The notes beneath the pieces were generated by a model. That model searched no databases. It saw only the letters and a list, made by a program, of their open reading frames with translations, and had not been told where the DNA came from. Of a stretch of 64,000 nt of DNA, positions 35,004-43,281 are shown piece after piece (the stretch's first letter is position 1; each line of letters begins with the position of its first letter). The translations under genes and the position numbers were made by a program. The stretch lies in the NCBI RefSeq assembly GCF_007066085.1, contig NZ_CP041405.1:1612001-1676000 (forward strand). The letters run 5' to 3'. The DNA is from Paenibacillus thiaminolyticus. GTDB lineage: Bacteria; Bacillota; Bacilli; Paenibacillales; Paenibacillaceae.

Positions 35004-35519
35004 TTACAGCCCTCTATAGAACCATTGGGTCGGGATCAAGAACGTCCATGGTGTCGTAACAATCGCGATTGCCAAGCATACTTTCAGTCTCTGTGCAGGA
35101 TTCGCAATATGCTTTTTAAATGTGAACTTGTAATTCAGGATAAATATGATAGAAGAAGAGATGAACATCGCGATAATGACGAGCATCAAGCCGGATATAT
35201 TGTGAAAAGGATTATAAGCAACCGCTGAGATCGCTTCCCGAGGCAGCACCTGCATTCCTTCCAGCAGCAGCAAGGAAAATAAGAACAGGGCTCCGATAAA
35301 ATCGGCAAGAAATCCGAAGCCCCACACTTTCCATATGGTCTTTTTATAAATAAGCCCCAATGTTTGATCCGCTGATACGAGACCGAATGCATACGCGGAA
35401 GCGAGGAGGACGAGCGAGTCGATGATGAAGTTGCCTGCCAACGTAACGAGAATGATCGGCGGATAAAACATGATGAACCAAATCGGAAATATTACATTGT
35501 ACAACTTTATATCTCTCAT
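35004..35519 (-). CDS. Hypothetical membrane protein, four helices
   Basis: A 171-residue protein with four hydrophobic segments (IWFIMFYPPIILVTLAG, LLASAYAFGLVSA, FLADFIGALFLFSLLLL, LMLVIIAMFISSSIIFIL). It ends with a short cytoplasmic-looking helix and KHIANPAQRLKVC. GGAGGG lies 12 bases before ATG 35519. No family is recognised. Confidence 0.6.
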   Translation of the reverse strand: MRDIKLYNVIFPIWFIMFYPPIILVTLAGNFIIDSLVLLASAYAFGLVSADQTLGLIYKKTIWKVWGFGFLADFIGALFLFSLLLLEGMQVLPREAISAVAYNPFHNISGLMLVIIAMFISSSIIFILNYKFTFKKHIANPAQRLKVCLAIAIVTTPWTFLIPTQWFYRGL

Positions 35520-35553
35520 AGCATCACTTCACCCTCCGTGTATGTTACTTTAT

Positions 35554-35745
35554 TTACTTTATTTGCTTCCTTTGCTCTCCGAATCCGACAAGCGTATCGC
35601 CATCGAATGCGCCGACAGCCATCCCACCGTTCCTCAGCTCGGATCCGTATCGTTCTTCTATCTCTCTCAGCAAATTTAGATCCCCACTCGGATATTCCTG
35701 ATTCGCATGAATTTGCGTCATCTTGCCATCCTGCATTTCAAAATA
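35554..35745 (-). pseudogene. Fragment of a GNAT acetyltransferase
   Basis: About 60 codons read HANQEYPSGDLNLLREIEER and NGGMAVGAFDGDTLVGFG, which is the beta2-beta3 part of a GNAT domain. Nothing of the acetyl-CoA loop follows and nothing of the N-terminus precedes. It abuts the AT-rich siderophore operon, only 10 bases from its last stop, so it may mark the edge of an insertion. Confidence 0.6.
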
Positions 35746-35754
35746 AGATCAATA

Positions 35755-36507
35755 CTAATAAATCGCTATTGGCCCATAAGGACCATCGATAATTTCTATT
35801 TTCGTTTCAAAAATATCTGTTAAAACTTCTGGATCCATAACCTCTTCTACTGTTCCAAAAGTGGCAATTTGTCCATCTTTCATGGCACAAATTCGATCAG
35901 AATATTTGGCTGCAAAATTTATATCATGCATAACAGTCAGAATTGTTCTTCCGAATTCATTAGCTGCATGCCTCAAATGCTCCATCATTTGAACAGAACG
36001 AGCAATATCAAGATTGTTCAAAGGCTCGTCCAAAAGTACATATTCAGTCTCTTGGCACAAAACCATTGCTACATATGCCCTTTGCCTTTGACCACCAGAA
36101 AGCTCATCTAAATATCTATTTTCTAGATCAGTCAAGTCTAAAAAATCGATATATTTTGAAATAATAGCCTCATCTTCTTTAGTTAATCTTCCCTTTGAAT
36201 AAGGAAATCGTCCAAATCCAACGAGTTGTCTAATAGTAAGCCTAGTTACAAAATGATTTTCTTGTCGTAATATAGTCAAAATTTTTGCTAAGTCTTTGGA
36301 TTTAGATTCAGAAACATCCATATTTGCTACCCGAATTTGGCCTTCGTCCATATTCAAAAGTCTTCCAATCATCAAAAGTGTCGTAGACTTTCCAGCACCA
36401 TTTGGTCCAATTAAAGAGGTAAGACCAGCTTTTGGTATTTCAATATTCAAAGGTCCTATTTTCACCTTATCAGTATACCATTTTCTAACATTATCGATCT
36501 TTATCAT
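35755..36507 (-). CDS. Siderophore ABC transporter ATPase (YclP/FatE type)
   Basis: A 250-residue FecE-type ATPase. Walker A GPNGAGKSTTL, signature ELSGGQRQRAYVAM, Walker B YVLLDEPLNNLD and the switch His in TVMHDINFAAKYSD are intact. The closest match by pattern is YclP of the petrobactin importer. Its start overlaps the permease stop by three bases. Codon use is AT-rich, as in the rest of this operon. Confidence 0.9.
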   Translation of the reverse strand: MIKIDNVRKWYTDKVKIGPLNIEIPKAGLTSLIGPNGAGKSTTLLMIGRLLNMDEGQIRVANMDVSESKSKDLAKILTILRQENHFVTRLTIRQLVGFGRFPYSKGRLTKEDEAIISKYIDFLDLTDLENRYLDELSGGQRQRAYVAMVLCQETEYVLLDEPLNNLDIARSVQMMEHLRHAANEFGRTILTVMHDINFAAKYSDRICAMKDGQIATFGTVEEVMDPEVLTDIFETKIEIIDGPYGPIAIY

Positions 36508-37568
36508 AGAGCCCTCTTCCTTAAAACTGCGATTAAAAATATGATTCCACCAAATAATTCAATAATAACGGAAACTACGCCTTGAGCATTGAATACATGA
36601 TACATTAAAAAATATGCACCCGTTATTATCAAAAACCCTATAGCAAGAGCCATTGGAAAAATATATCTATGATCATAGGTTGGCGCTGCTTGATAACTCA
36701 ACGTTGCAACTAAAAATCCATAGAAAGTAAGCGGTCCAATCAAAGCTGTTGAAATTGACATCAAAACAGAAACTAATATAAGCGTATAAATGATACTAGA
36801 TTGATGTTTAACTCCAAAAGAAGTAGAGACATCCTTTCCAAGTGACAATACATTTAAATTTTTAGAATTAGCAAGAAGTAATAATGCTACAATGATTACC
36901 AGTGGAATTACAATAGGAAAATATTCAGAATCCGCATTATTGACAGAACCAAACAATCTTGCCTGTAAAATATCAAACTCAGACGGCGCAAGAAGTCTTC
37001 TCATAAAAGTTGACACAGAATTCAGCCCTGCTCCAATAATAATTCCAACCAAAAGCATAAGTTGCAAATTTCCATACTTTCCAGAAAGCAACCATCCATA
37101 AAGTATCAAACTCATCAAGACCATAACAATAACTTGAAATACAAATGGTCCAGTACCACTAAAATTTATCAATGCACTAGCGCCAAAGAAAAATATGGTA
37201 CTCGTATGAATTGATGAGTAAAGTGATTCAAAGCCTAAAAGTGAAGGGGTTATAATCCTATTATTCGTAATCGATTGGAAAGCAACAGTCGACAAACTCT
37301 GACAAATCGCAGCAATAATCATGGCAACAAGAGCTACCATCCTTCTTTTAACAACTGGGATAAAAGAAGGGGAATCTACCGGAACTGGATTGTTATAAAT
37401 TAAAAGTCCATATGAAGAAAGAATGCCCAAAACAATCAATGTGATCAGCAAAATCCAATAACGTTTTTCTTCTTTCTTAGAACGAAAAGCTCTAGCTGAT
37501 CTATTCTCATTATGAAGGCTAGAATCGATTACGACATTTTCATTATTTCTATATTCCAATGCGTTCAT
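36504..37568 (-). CDS. Siderophore ABC transporter permease 2 (YclO type)
   Basis: A FecCD-family permease of 354 residues with nine or ten membrane helices. A hydrophilic 30-residue N-terminus (NNENVVIDSSLHNENRSA) is longer than usual. Family signatures include AAICQSLSTVAFQSITNNRI and the coupling loop near ALSLGKDVSTSFGV-like LNVLSLGKDVSTSFG. AAGGAGG precedes ATG, which overlaps the previous permease gene by four bases. Confidence 0.9.
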   Translation of the reverse strand: MNALEYRNNENVVIDSSLHNENRSARAFRSKKEEKRYWILLITLIVLGILSSYGLLIYNNPVPVDSPSFIPVVKRRMVALVAMIIAAICQSLSTVAFQSITNNRIITPSLLGFESLYSSIHTSTIFFFGASALINFSGTGPFVFQVIVMVLMSLILYGWLLSGKYGNLQLMLLVGIIIGAGLNSVSTFMRRLLAPSEFDILQARLFGSVNNADSEYFPIVIPLVIIVALLLLANSKNLNVLSLGKDVSTSFGVKHQSSIIYTLILVSVLMSISTALIGPLTFYGFLVATLSYQAAPTYDHRYIFPMALAIGFLIITGAYFLMYHVFNAQGVVSVIIELFGGIIFLIAVLRKRAL

Positions 37569-38590
37569 CTTAGCCTCCTTGGTTTTCTTTGTCTCAATAA
37601 AATAGCAATAAATACGACTGCCCCCACTGTTCCAAGTATTAAAGAAACAGGTACTTCAAAAGGCATTATAATTGTTCGAGAAATGATGTCACAAACCGTT
37701 ATAGTACCCATTCCTATCACACATACCCAAGGCAAATTACTTCTAAGATCATCTCCCCTAAACATGGAAACAATATTAGGTACTATTAAACCTAGAAAAG
37801 GTAAGTTTCCAATGACAGCTGCAACAATTCCAACTGCAAAAGAAATAAGACCCGTACCCAAAAGAACGATCCTATTGTAATTTACTCCAAGACTTGTGGC
37901 AACATCTTCCCCTAGTCCAGCTAAAGTCAGTCTATTAGCATAAATAAAAATAAGAAAAGTAACTACAACAATTATCCATAAATATTCATATCTTCCAACT
38001 TGAACTGCCGCAAAAGAACCTACAAACCAAGATTCAATATTTTGCGTCATTTGAAAAAGGAGTCCAATAAAAGTGGACACTGCAGAAATGACTGCTCCAA
38101 GCATCAGTCCAATAATTGGGACAATTAAAGACGAACGGAGTTTAACTCTTCTTAAAAAGAAAAAGAAAATCATAGTTCCTATAAAAGAAAAAACAATTGC
38201 ACCAGTCATTCTTAGAACTAACGTTGGTGCAGGAAATAATAAGTAAACAACAAGAAGTCCCAAACCCGCCCATTCAATAGTTCCTGTTGTGGTAGGTTCA
38301 ACTAAACGATTCTGTGTAATAAGTTGCATTACGAGTCCTGCCATGGCCATGGCAGCTCCAGTAAGCATTAATGCAGCGGTTCTTGGAACACGAGTTATGA
38401 AAAACATATCCATTCCATCCTCTTGTCCGCGTATATCATAAACTCCAGTAAATAGGGATATAATTCCTAAAATAATAACAACTATAATCGCTAATATAAA
38501 TGGTTTTGTCCATAGCTTATTGTGGTTATAAAGCTGGGGTTGAGAATTTTTCTCAACCCCGGAAATTTTTTGTATTGTCTTTTTCAGCAC
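37565..38590 (-). CDS. Siderophore ABC transporter permease 1 (YclN type)
   Basis: A FecCD-family permease of 341 residues. It shows RVPRTAALMLTGAAMAMAG, the family hallmark, and LAGLGEDVATSLGVNYN, the loop that contacts the ATPase, and ends IPFEVPVSLILG-like near PFEVPVSLILGTVGAVVF. GTG 38590 follows AAAGGAG by 9 bases. It heads the membrane part of the operon, 19 bases after the binding protein. Confidence 0.9.
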   Translation of the reverse strand: MLKKTIQKISGVEKNSQPQLYNHNKLWTKPFILAIIVVIILGIISLFTGVYDIRGQEDGMDMFFITRVPRTAALMLTGAAMAMAGLVMQLITQNRLVEPTTTGTIEWAGLGLLVVYLLFPAPTLVLRMTGAIVFSFIGTMIFFFFLRRVKLRSSLIVPIIGLMLGAVISAVSTFIGLLFQMTQNIESWFVGSFAAVQVGRYEYLWIIVVVTFLIFIYANRLTLAGLGEDVATSLGVNYNRIVLLGTGLISFAVGIVAAVIGNLPFLGLIVPNIVSMFRGDDLRSNLPWVCVIGMGTITVCDIISRTIIMPFEVPVSLILGTVGAVVFIAILLRQRKPRRLR

Positions 38591-38609
38591 TATGTTATAC
38601 TCCTTTAGA

Positions 38610-39623
38610 CTACTTAGCTAAAGTATTTGCAAGGTTCTTAAATAACTCTATATAGGTTTGGATTGATTCATTTGTGTAAGTGTCATTTGGTGCATAAACG
38701 ATCTGTCCTTTAGATACAGCAGTTACGTTTTGAAGAGCAGGTGAATTATCAATAACATCCTGAGCAGGTACTGAATCAGTTGAAGCAGATATTGCAGCAT
38801 CACGATCCAGTACAAAAATCCAATCAGGATTACTTTGTGCAATGGCTTCAACAGAAACTTCATCCCCTTGATGATCTGAAGAAGAACCGTCAACTTCTAA
38901 TGCTGGAGTCCATCCGAAAATTTCATACATTGGTCCCCAAACACGTCCAGAATGAGGAGCTGAAAAACCAATATTTCCACCAGAAACTACAACACTCATA
39001 ACAGTGCCCGTTCCATCATATGCAGACTTAGCATCTTCGACAGCTTTATCAAAATCAGCTACCAATTGTTTAGCTTCTTCATTTTTATCAAAAATTTGTC
39101 CTAAAGTAATTGTAGAATTTTTAAGTCCATTTACTAAGTTTTCCCCAGGTTTATCAGTTTTCTCAGAAACGTCAAAATTAAGATCGATAACAGCTGCATT
39201 TGGCACTAATTTTTTCATATCTTCATAATAGTTACCAAATCTTTGACCGATAATTACAAGATCAGGGTCTGCAGCTGCTATAATTTCAAGATTTGGTTCG
39301 CGGTGATTTCCAATATTTTGAACCGAATCATCCTTTACATATGATGAATCCGCAGGCATTACATCTTTTGGTACAGCCACTAATTCAATTTTCCAATCAG
39401 CTAAAGTTTCAAAAGTTCTACTATCCAAAGCAATTACCTTCTTCGGGTTTACAGGAACAGTAACCGTTCCATGAGCATCAGTGATTTCAACCGTTGAAGC
39501 TTCAGTAGAATGATTTTCTTGCCCATTCGTTTCAGTTTTACCATTTTCATTACTTGGATTTGAGCAAGCTGCCAACATCAACACAAAAATTGCTAAAAAA
39601 ACAGTTAACTTAAATTTCCCCAT
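38610..39623 (-). CDS. Siderophore-binding lipoprotein (YclQ type)
   Basis: A 337-residue ferric-siderophore receptor anchored by a lipobox (LMLAACSNPS). Family features are KKVIALDSRTFETLADWKI, AAADPDLVIIGQRFGNYYED, DKPGENLVNGLK and SNPDWIFVLDRDAA. The pattern fits YclQ/FpuA-like proteins for petrobactin or catecholates. GGGGAG precedes ATG. It is the first gene of the four-gene operon and follows a Fur box and strong promoter. Confidence 0.92.
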   Translation of the reverse strand: MGKFKLTVFLAIFVLMLAACSNPSNENGKTETNGQENHSTEASTVEITDAHGTVTVPVNPKKVIALDSRTFETLADWKIELVAVPKDVMPADSSYVKDDSVQNIGNHREPNLEIIAAADPDLVIIGQRFGNYYEDMKKLVPNAAVIDLNFDVSEKTDKPGENLVNGLKNSTITLGQIFDKNEEAKQLVADFDKAVEDAKSAYDGTGTVMSVVVSGGNIGFSAPHSGRVWGPMYEIFGWTPALEVDGSSSDHQGDEVSVEAIAQSNPDWIFVLDRDAAISASTDSVPAQDVIDNSPALQNVTAVSKGQIVYAPNDTYTNESIQTYIELFKNLANTLAK

Positions 39624-39771
39624 TTCCCATACTCTCCCCTTATATAAGCTTTATAGGCAAACAGATTATTGAATTGATGAAATTATTACCTATGTATGTT
39701 TTTATGCGCGACTTAAATAATAATTATCTCTATTTCACTATAGTGCACAGCGACAATACAAAAACAACAAC

Positions 39772-39830
39772 GATAATGATTATCAATTTCAATATTAAAT
39801 TTAGTATATCAATTCAAAATATATTGTCAA
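39772..39830 (-). promoter_or_regulatory. Promoter and Fur box of the siderophore operon
   Basis: Minus-strand -35 TTGACA (39830-39825) and -10 TATACT (39808-39803), 16 bases apart. Downstream, 39772-39785 carries GATAATGATTATCA, matching 14 of the 15 positions of the Fur consensus TGATAATNATTATCA. Fur bound there would block transcription when iron is plentiful. Confidence 0.85.
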
Positions 39831-39870
39831 CTACTTTTTGACAGCTTAAATAAATTCATGGAACACTAGG

Positions 39871-40065
39871 CTATATGAGCCCAGTGTTACGTGAATTGTA
39901 CCCATTCGCATAATCATTCAACTCCAGTTTCAGATGCTGAAGGCTATGAAAGTTCAACTGGTTAATGAACTCCGTTTTCATGATATTAAATGTGGCTTCA
40001 GCAACGACGTTGTCGTAAGGACAACCTTTCATGCTTAGAGAACGACCGATTTGGAACGCATTCAA
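39871..40065 (-). mobile_element. IS3-family transposase remnant
   Basis: About 64 codons read SLSMKGCPYDNVVAEATFNI and continue into KTEFINQLNFHSLQHLKLEL, the end of an IS3/IS150-type DDE transposase (the E of DDE lies in VAEATF). The frame stops early and nothing of the N-terminal half is readable. It lies just upstream of the siderophore operon and may be a trace of how that DNA arrived. Confidence 0.75.
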
Positions 40066-40123
40066 CGTTCATCGATCAACTTGTTCTTAAACTCACAAAT
40101 CTACCCCAATAATCCCGATCATG

Positions 40124-40168
40124 AAACCAGCCTGTAGCTGCTTAAATGCTGCCGCTACAGGCTGGTTT
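40124..40168. terminator. Strong bidirectional hairpin
   Basis: Fifteen-base arms AAACCAGCCTGTAGC and GCTACAGGCTGGTTT with a 15-base loop and T/A flanks. It lies between the IS3 remnant and nrdJ. It may be the terminator of a lost gene. Confidence 0.75.
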
Positions 40169-40335
40169 TACACTTTGAATGTTCATGCACCCACATACAT
40201 TAATGCGTAAAAATATAACATGCTGTGCAAATCCATTTTTCTCAATATTTATGACGAATTTATTCTCACTTACTGGGCAAAAATCTTTACCTGTTATGCA
40301 AAATCACCCCCCCATCCAGGGGGACTATCGTCTAT

Positions 40336-42924
40336 CTACGAGCAGCGGCTGTAACCGCAGTTCGCGCAGGTCTTGCAGCCCTCGACGTTCAGGAGCGAGG
40401 CGGTGCCGCAGGATGGGCACAGGTCGCGCGAGGCGGATGCGCTGCCGCTCTCCTTCAGGCCAATGACCGGAGCCTCGATCGTCGCGGCGATCGGAGCCGG
40501 GTCCGTCTCGGCGCCGAGTCCGAGCGCTTCCTGCTGGTGAATCTCCAGCGCCTTGGCTACCGCATCGGCAATCGACTCGACGCGGTTGGCGCCGAAGCCG
40601 ATCGCGCCGGATCCGCCGATGCCCTTCAGATGCTTGATGAGCAGCTCGACCTTGTTGCCATGATCGCCATAGCGAAGGAACAGCGAGCAGACGCGGCCGA
40701 GCGCTTCCGCCATCGCGAATACATCGGAACCGGCCTTGCCCACGTTCAAGAAAATCTCGCCCGGAATGCCGTTCATATCGTTAATCGTAATATAAGCCAT
40801 GCCGAATGGCGTATTCACCTTATAGGTCGCGCCGCGCAGTACTTGCGGACGGCGCTTGTACACATTGCTGCCCGCCGGGTTGTTTGGCGATGCCGTCTGC
40901 ATGGCCACCGGAACAGCAGGTGCTTCTGCCGCCTCCTCTTCTGCCGGAGTCCCGGCTTCGGTCTGGTCAGCTTGTCCGTCTTCCTTGTTGTCTCCCTTGT
41001 CGGTCGACAGAACCTGAACATCGCGGCTGCCGTCGCGGTAGATCGTGACGCCCTTGCAGCCGAGATCGAAGGCCAGCTCGTACAACCGCTTCGTCTCTTC
41101 TACCGTGAAGTCGTTCGGACAGTTCGCCGTCTTCGAGATCGAGCTGTCCACCCAGCGCTGGATCGCCGCCTGTGCGCGGATATGATCCTCGGCGGACAGA
41201 GCCATCGCCGTAATGAAGTAATCCGGCAGTTCCTGGCCCGGATGCGCGTCCATCCATTCCTGCGCGATCGGCACGAACTGCTCGTCGAAGCCGAGGCGGC
41301 TTTGCCGGAAATATTTGAAGGCGAAGTACGGCTCGATGCCGGTCGAGGTGCCGACCATCGTGCCGGTGCTGCCCGTCGGCGCTTGCGTAATGACGGTCAC
41401 ATTGCGCATGCCCTGCTGGCGAATCGCTTCCCCGACTTCCGGGTACACCTCCAGCATGTTCTTCATGAAGCCGCTCTGTAGATACGGCTCCGTCTCGAAT
41501 GCCGGGAACGCGCCCTTCTCGCCCGCGATCTCCGCCGACGCGAGATACGATTCGCGCGCGATGAAGCCGAACAGCTTATCGAGGAACTCCAGCGATTCCG
41601 GGCTGCCGTAGCGGATGCCCAGCTTGATCATCAGCTCGGCTAAGCCCATCGAGCCAAGGCCGACGCGGCGCTCGTTCTGCTGGTTCTCTTTATTTTCCTC
41701 GAAATGATACGGGGTCTTGTCGATTACGTTGTCCAGGAAGCGCACCGCATAGCGCGTCACGGTAGACAGTTCGTCCCACGCGACATCATGCTTCTCCTCG
41801 TCATAGAACTTGGACAGATTGAGCGCGGACAGATTGCAGACGCCCCATCCCGGTAAGCCCTGCTCCCCGCACGGATTCGTACAGATGATCGGGTTGAAAT
41901 ACCAGCTGTTCGACATCTGGTTGTAGTATTCCATGAACACGACGCCCGGCTCGGCCGATTTCCACGCCGACTCGATAATCGTATGCCAGACCTCGCGTGC
42001 CTTGACGGTGCGGTATGGAATGACCGCCTTGCCGGCCTGCTTCCATTTATCAAGGTCTCCATCCCACAGCTCGTCATATTCCGGATCGGAGGTATCCGGG
42101 AAGACCAATTCCCAATCCAGATCCTCCTTGACCGCCTTCATGAAGCCGTTGCTCACGCAGACGGACAGATTGGCGTTCGTCACCTGGCCCATTGTCTGCT
42201 TCACCGTGATGAAATCGACCACATCCGGATGCCAGTCGTTCATCATCAGCATGAGCGCGCCGCGACGGCTGCCCCCTTGCTCGATCAATCCGGTCGTATA
42301 GCTGAACAATCCGCCCCAGGAGACGGCGCCGCTGGAGGAACCGTTGACCCCGCGCACGATCGCGCGGCGCGGACGAAGCGACGACAGGTTGATCCCGACG
42401 CCCCCGCCGCGGGCCATGATCTCGGTCATCTCCGACAAAGTCTCCATAATACCGCCGCGGCTATCCTTAGGCGATGGGATAACGTAGCAGTTGAAGAGGG
42501 TCAATTCCTCGCTCGCCCCGGCCCCGGCCGCGATGCGGCCCCCTGGAACGAGCTTCCAGTCATCTAAGATATAACGGAATTTTTCCGTCCATTCGTTTTG
42601 TTTTTCAGGGGTTGGTTCTACCGATGCCATCGCAGCCGCCAGCCGATCCCACATTTCTTCCGGTGTCTTCTCTATCGTCAAGGTCAGCTTCTCTACCGTG
42701 GATTGAACCACCTCTCCGCTTCTCAGCTTGACAGAGACGAAGCGGCCGTTACGCTCTACCACTTCTCCGACTTCCTTCGCCGGGAACTTCGGATCGTCTT
42801 TGGTCAGCACCAGGACGACATCTCCTACTTTGGTGTTGTTCGTGTCTGCATCCTTCCAGGCGTACCGATCCAGAAATATTTTTTCGCTCAAGCCTTCCAA
42901 GCGCTGCTTATGCCCCGTATTCAA
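40336..42924 (-). CDS. nrdJ: Class II (B12-dependent) ribonucleotide reductase
   Basis: Makes deoxyribonucleotides using adenosylcobalamin, with no need for oxygen or a second subunit. The 862-residue protein has an N-terminal 90-residue domain, the redox Cys in TLFNCYVIPSPKDSRGG, the catalytic NPCGEQGLPGWGVCNLSALN, the barrel motif APTGSTGTMVGTSTGIEPY, an acidic linker (about 640-690) and a C-terminal zinc-ribbon (CPSCG, CANCGYSRC). Start is TTG 42924, 9 bases after AGGAGG; a TTG at 42933 abuts the box. An NrdR box lies upstream. No class I genes are seen nearby. Confidence 0.94.
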   Translation of the reverse strand: MNTGHKQRLEGLSEKIFLDRYAWKDADTNNTKVGDVVLVLTKDDPKFPAKEVGEVVERNGRFVSVKLRSGEVVQSTVEKLTLTIEKTPEEMWDRLAAAMASVEPTPEKQNEWTEKFRYILDDWKLVPGGRIAAGAGASEELTLFNCYVIPSPKDSRGGIMETLSEMTEIMARGGGVGINLSSLRPRRAIVRGVNGSSSGAVSWGGLFSYTTGLIEQGGSRRGALMLMMNDWHPDVVDFITVKQTMGQVTNANLSVCVSNGFMKAVKEDLDWELVFPDTSDPEYDELWDGDLDKWKQAGKAVIPYRTVKAREVWHTIIESAWKSAEPGVVFMEYYNQMSNSWYFNPIICTNPCGEQGLPGWGVCNLSALNLSKFYDEEKHDVAWDELSTVTRYAVRFLDNVIDKTPYHFEENKENQQNERRVGLGSMGLAELMIKLGIRYGSPESLEFLDKLFGFIARESYLASAEIAGEKGAFPAFETEPYLQSGFMKNMLEVYPEVGEAIRQQGMRNVTVITQAPTGSTGTMVGTSTGIEPYFAFKYFRQSRLGFDEQFVPIAQEWMDAHPGQELPDYFITAMALSAEDHIRAQAAIQRWVDSSISKTANCPNDFTVEETKRLYELAFDLGCKGVTIYRDGSRDVQVLSTDKGDNKEDGQADQTEAGTPAEEEAAEAPAVPVAMQTASPNNPAGSNVYKRRPQVLRGATYKVNTPFGMAYITINDMNGIPGEIFLNVGKAGSDVFAMAEALGRVCSLFLRYGDHGNKVELLIKHLKGIGGSGAIGFGANRVESIADAVAKALEIHQQEALGLGAETDPAPIAATIEAPVIGLKESGSASASRDLCPSCGTASLLNVEGCKTCANCGYSRCS

Positions 42925-43011
42925 AGAACACAACCTCCTATATATTACTCGCTACTTGAATGATTACCACCGCACACGATAATTGAAGCATTGTACAATG
43001 TATGTATTTTC

Positions 43012-43027
43012 CACAATATATTGTGTG
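43012..43027. promoter_or_regulatory. NrdR box upstream of nrdJ
   Basis: CCACAATATATTGTGT fits the NrdR consensus (aCaCwAtATaTwGtgt) at 15 of 16 positions and contains a perfect 14-base palindrome. A second palindrome CATTGTACAATG is at 42989-43000. NrdR boxes usually come in pairs; the second here is not a full match. The site implies ATP/dATP-sensing control of nrdJ. Confidence 0.75.
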
Positions 43028-43171
43028 CGAAAATCATTGTACTATACCACATATAGAATTTCTAATAAGAAAAAAGGAATTATAGCGAATGGATGAGAAC
43101 CGGGGAACTCCATGCTTCGTTTTTCTCTAGCAAGCTCTCTATTTTGTCTCTTGCATTTTCCTGAAGAAGGC

Positions 43172-43196
43172 ATACCTCCCCCTCCCCCTCCCCTCT
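43172..43196 (-). other. G-rich tract between nrdJ and the SNF2 gene
   Basis: The minus strand carries GGGG-A-GGGGG-A-GGGGG-A-GG, a candidate for a two-layer G-quadruplex or a triplex. It lies about 90 bases before the helicase start, in its template strand. Confidence 0.4.
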
Positions 43197-43281
43197 TGCA
43201 GGCTCCTCGATCTCCGTCCTGCAGCCAGTTATGAAAGCATGCAATAACGTCCATACTACCTTTATAGAGGAGGTCGAGAGG

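Noticed and set aside
34832..35059. 75-codon plus-strand frame in the AT-rich gap
   Set aside because: No ribosome site, and its second half overlaps the membrane-protein gene on the other strand.
42934..43040. Cobalamin riboswitch ahead of nrdJ
   Set aside because: The leader is too short and has no B12-box-like sequence; the NrdR palindrome explains the region better.
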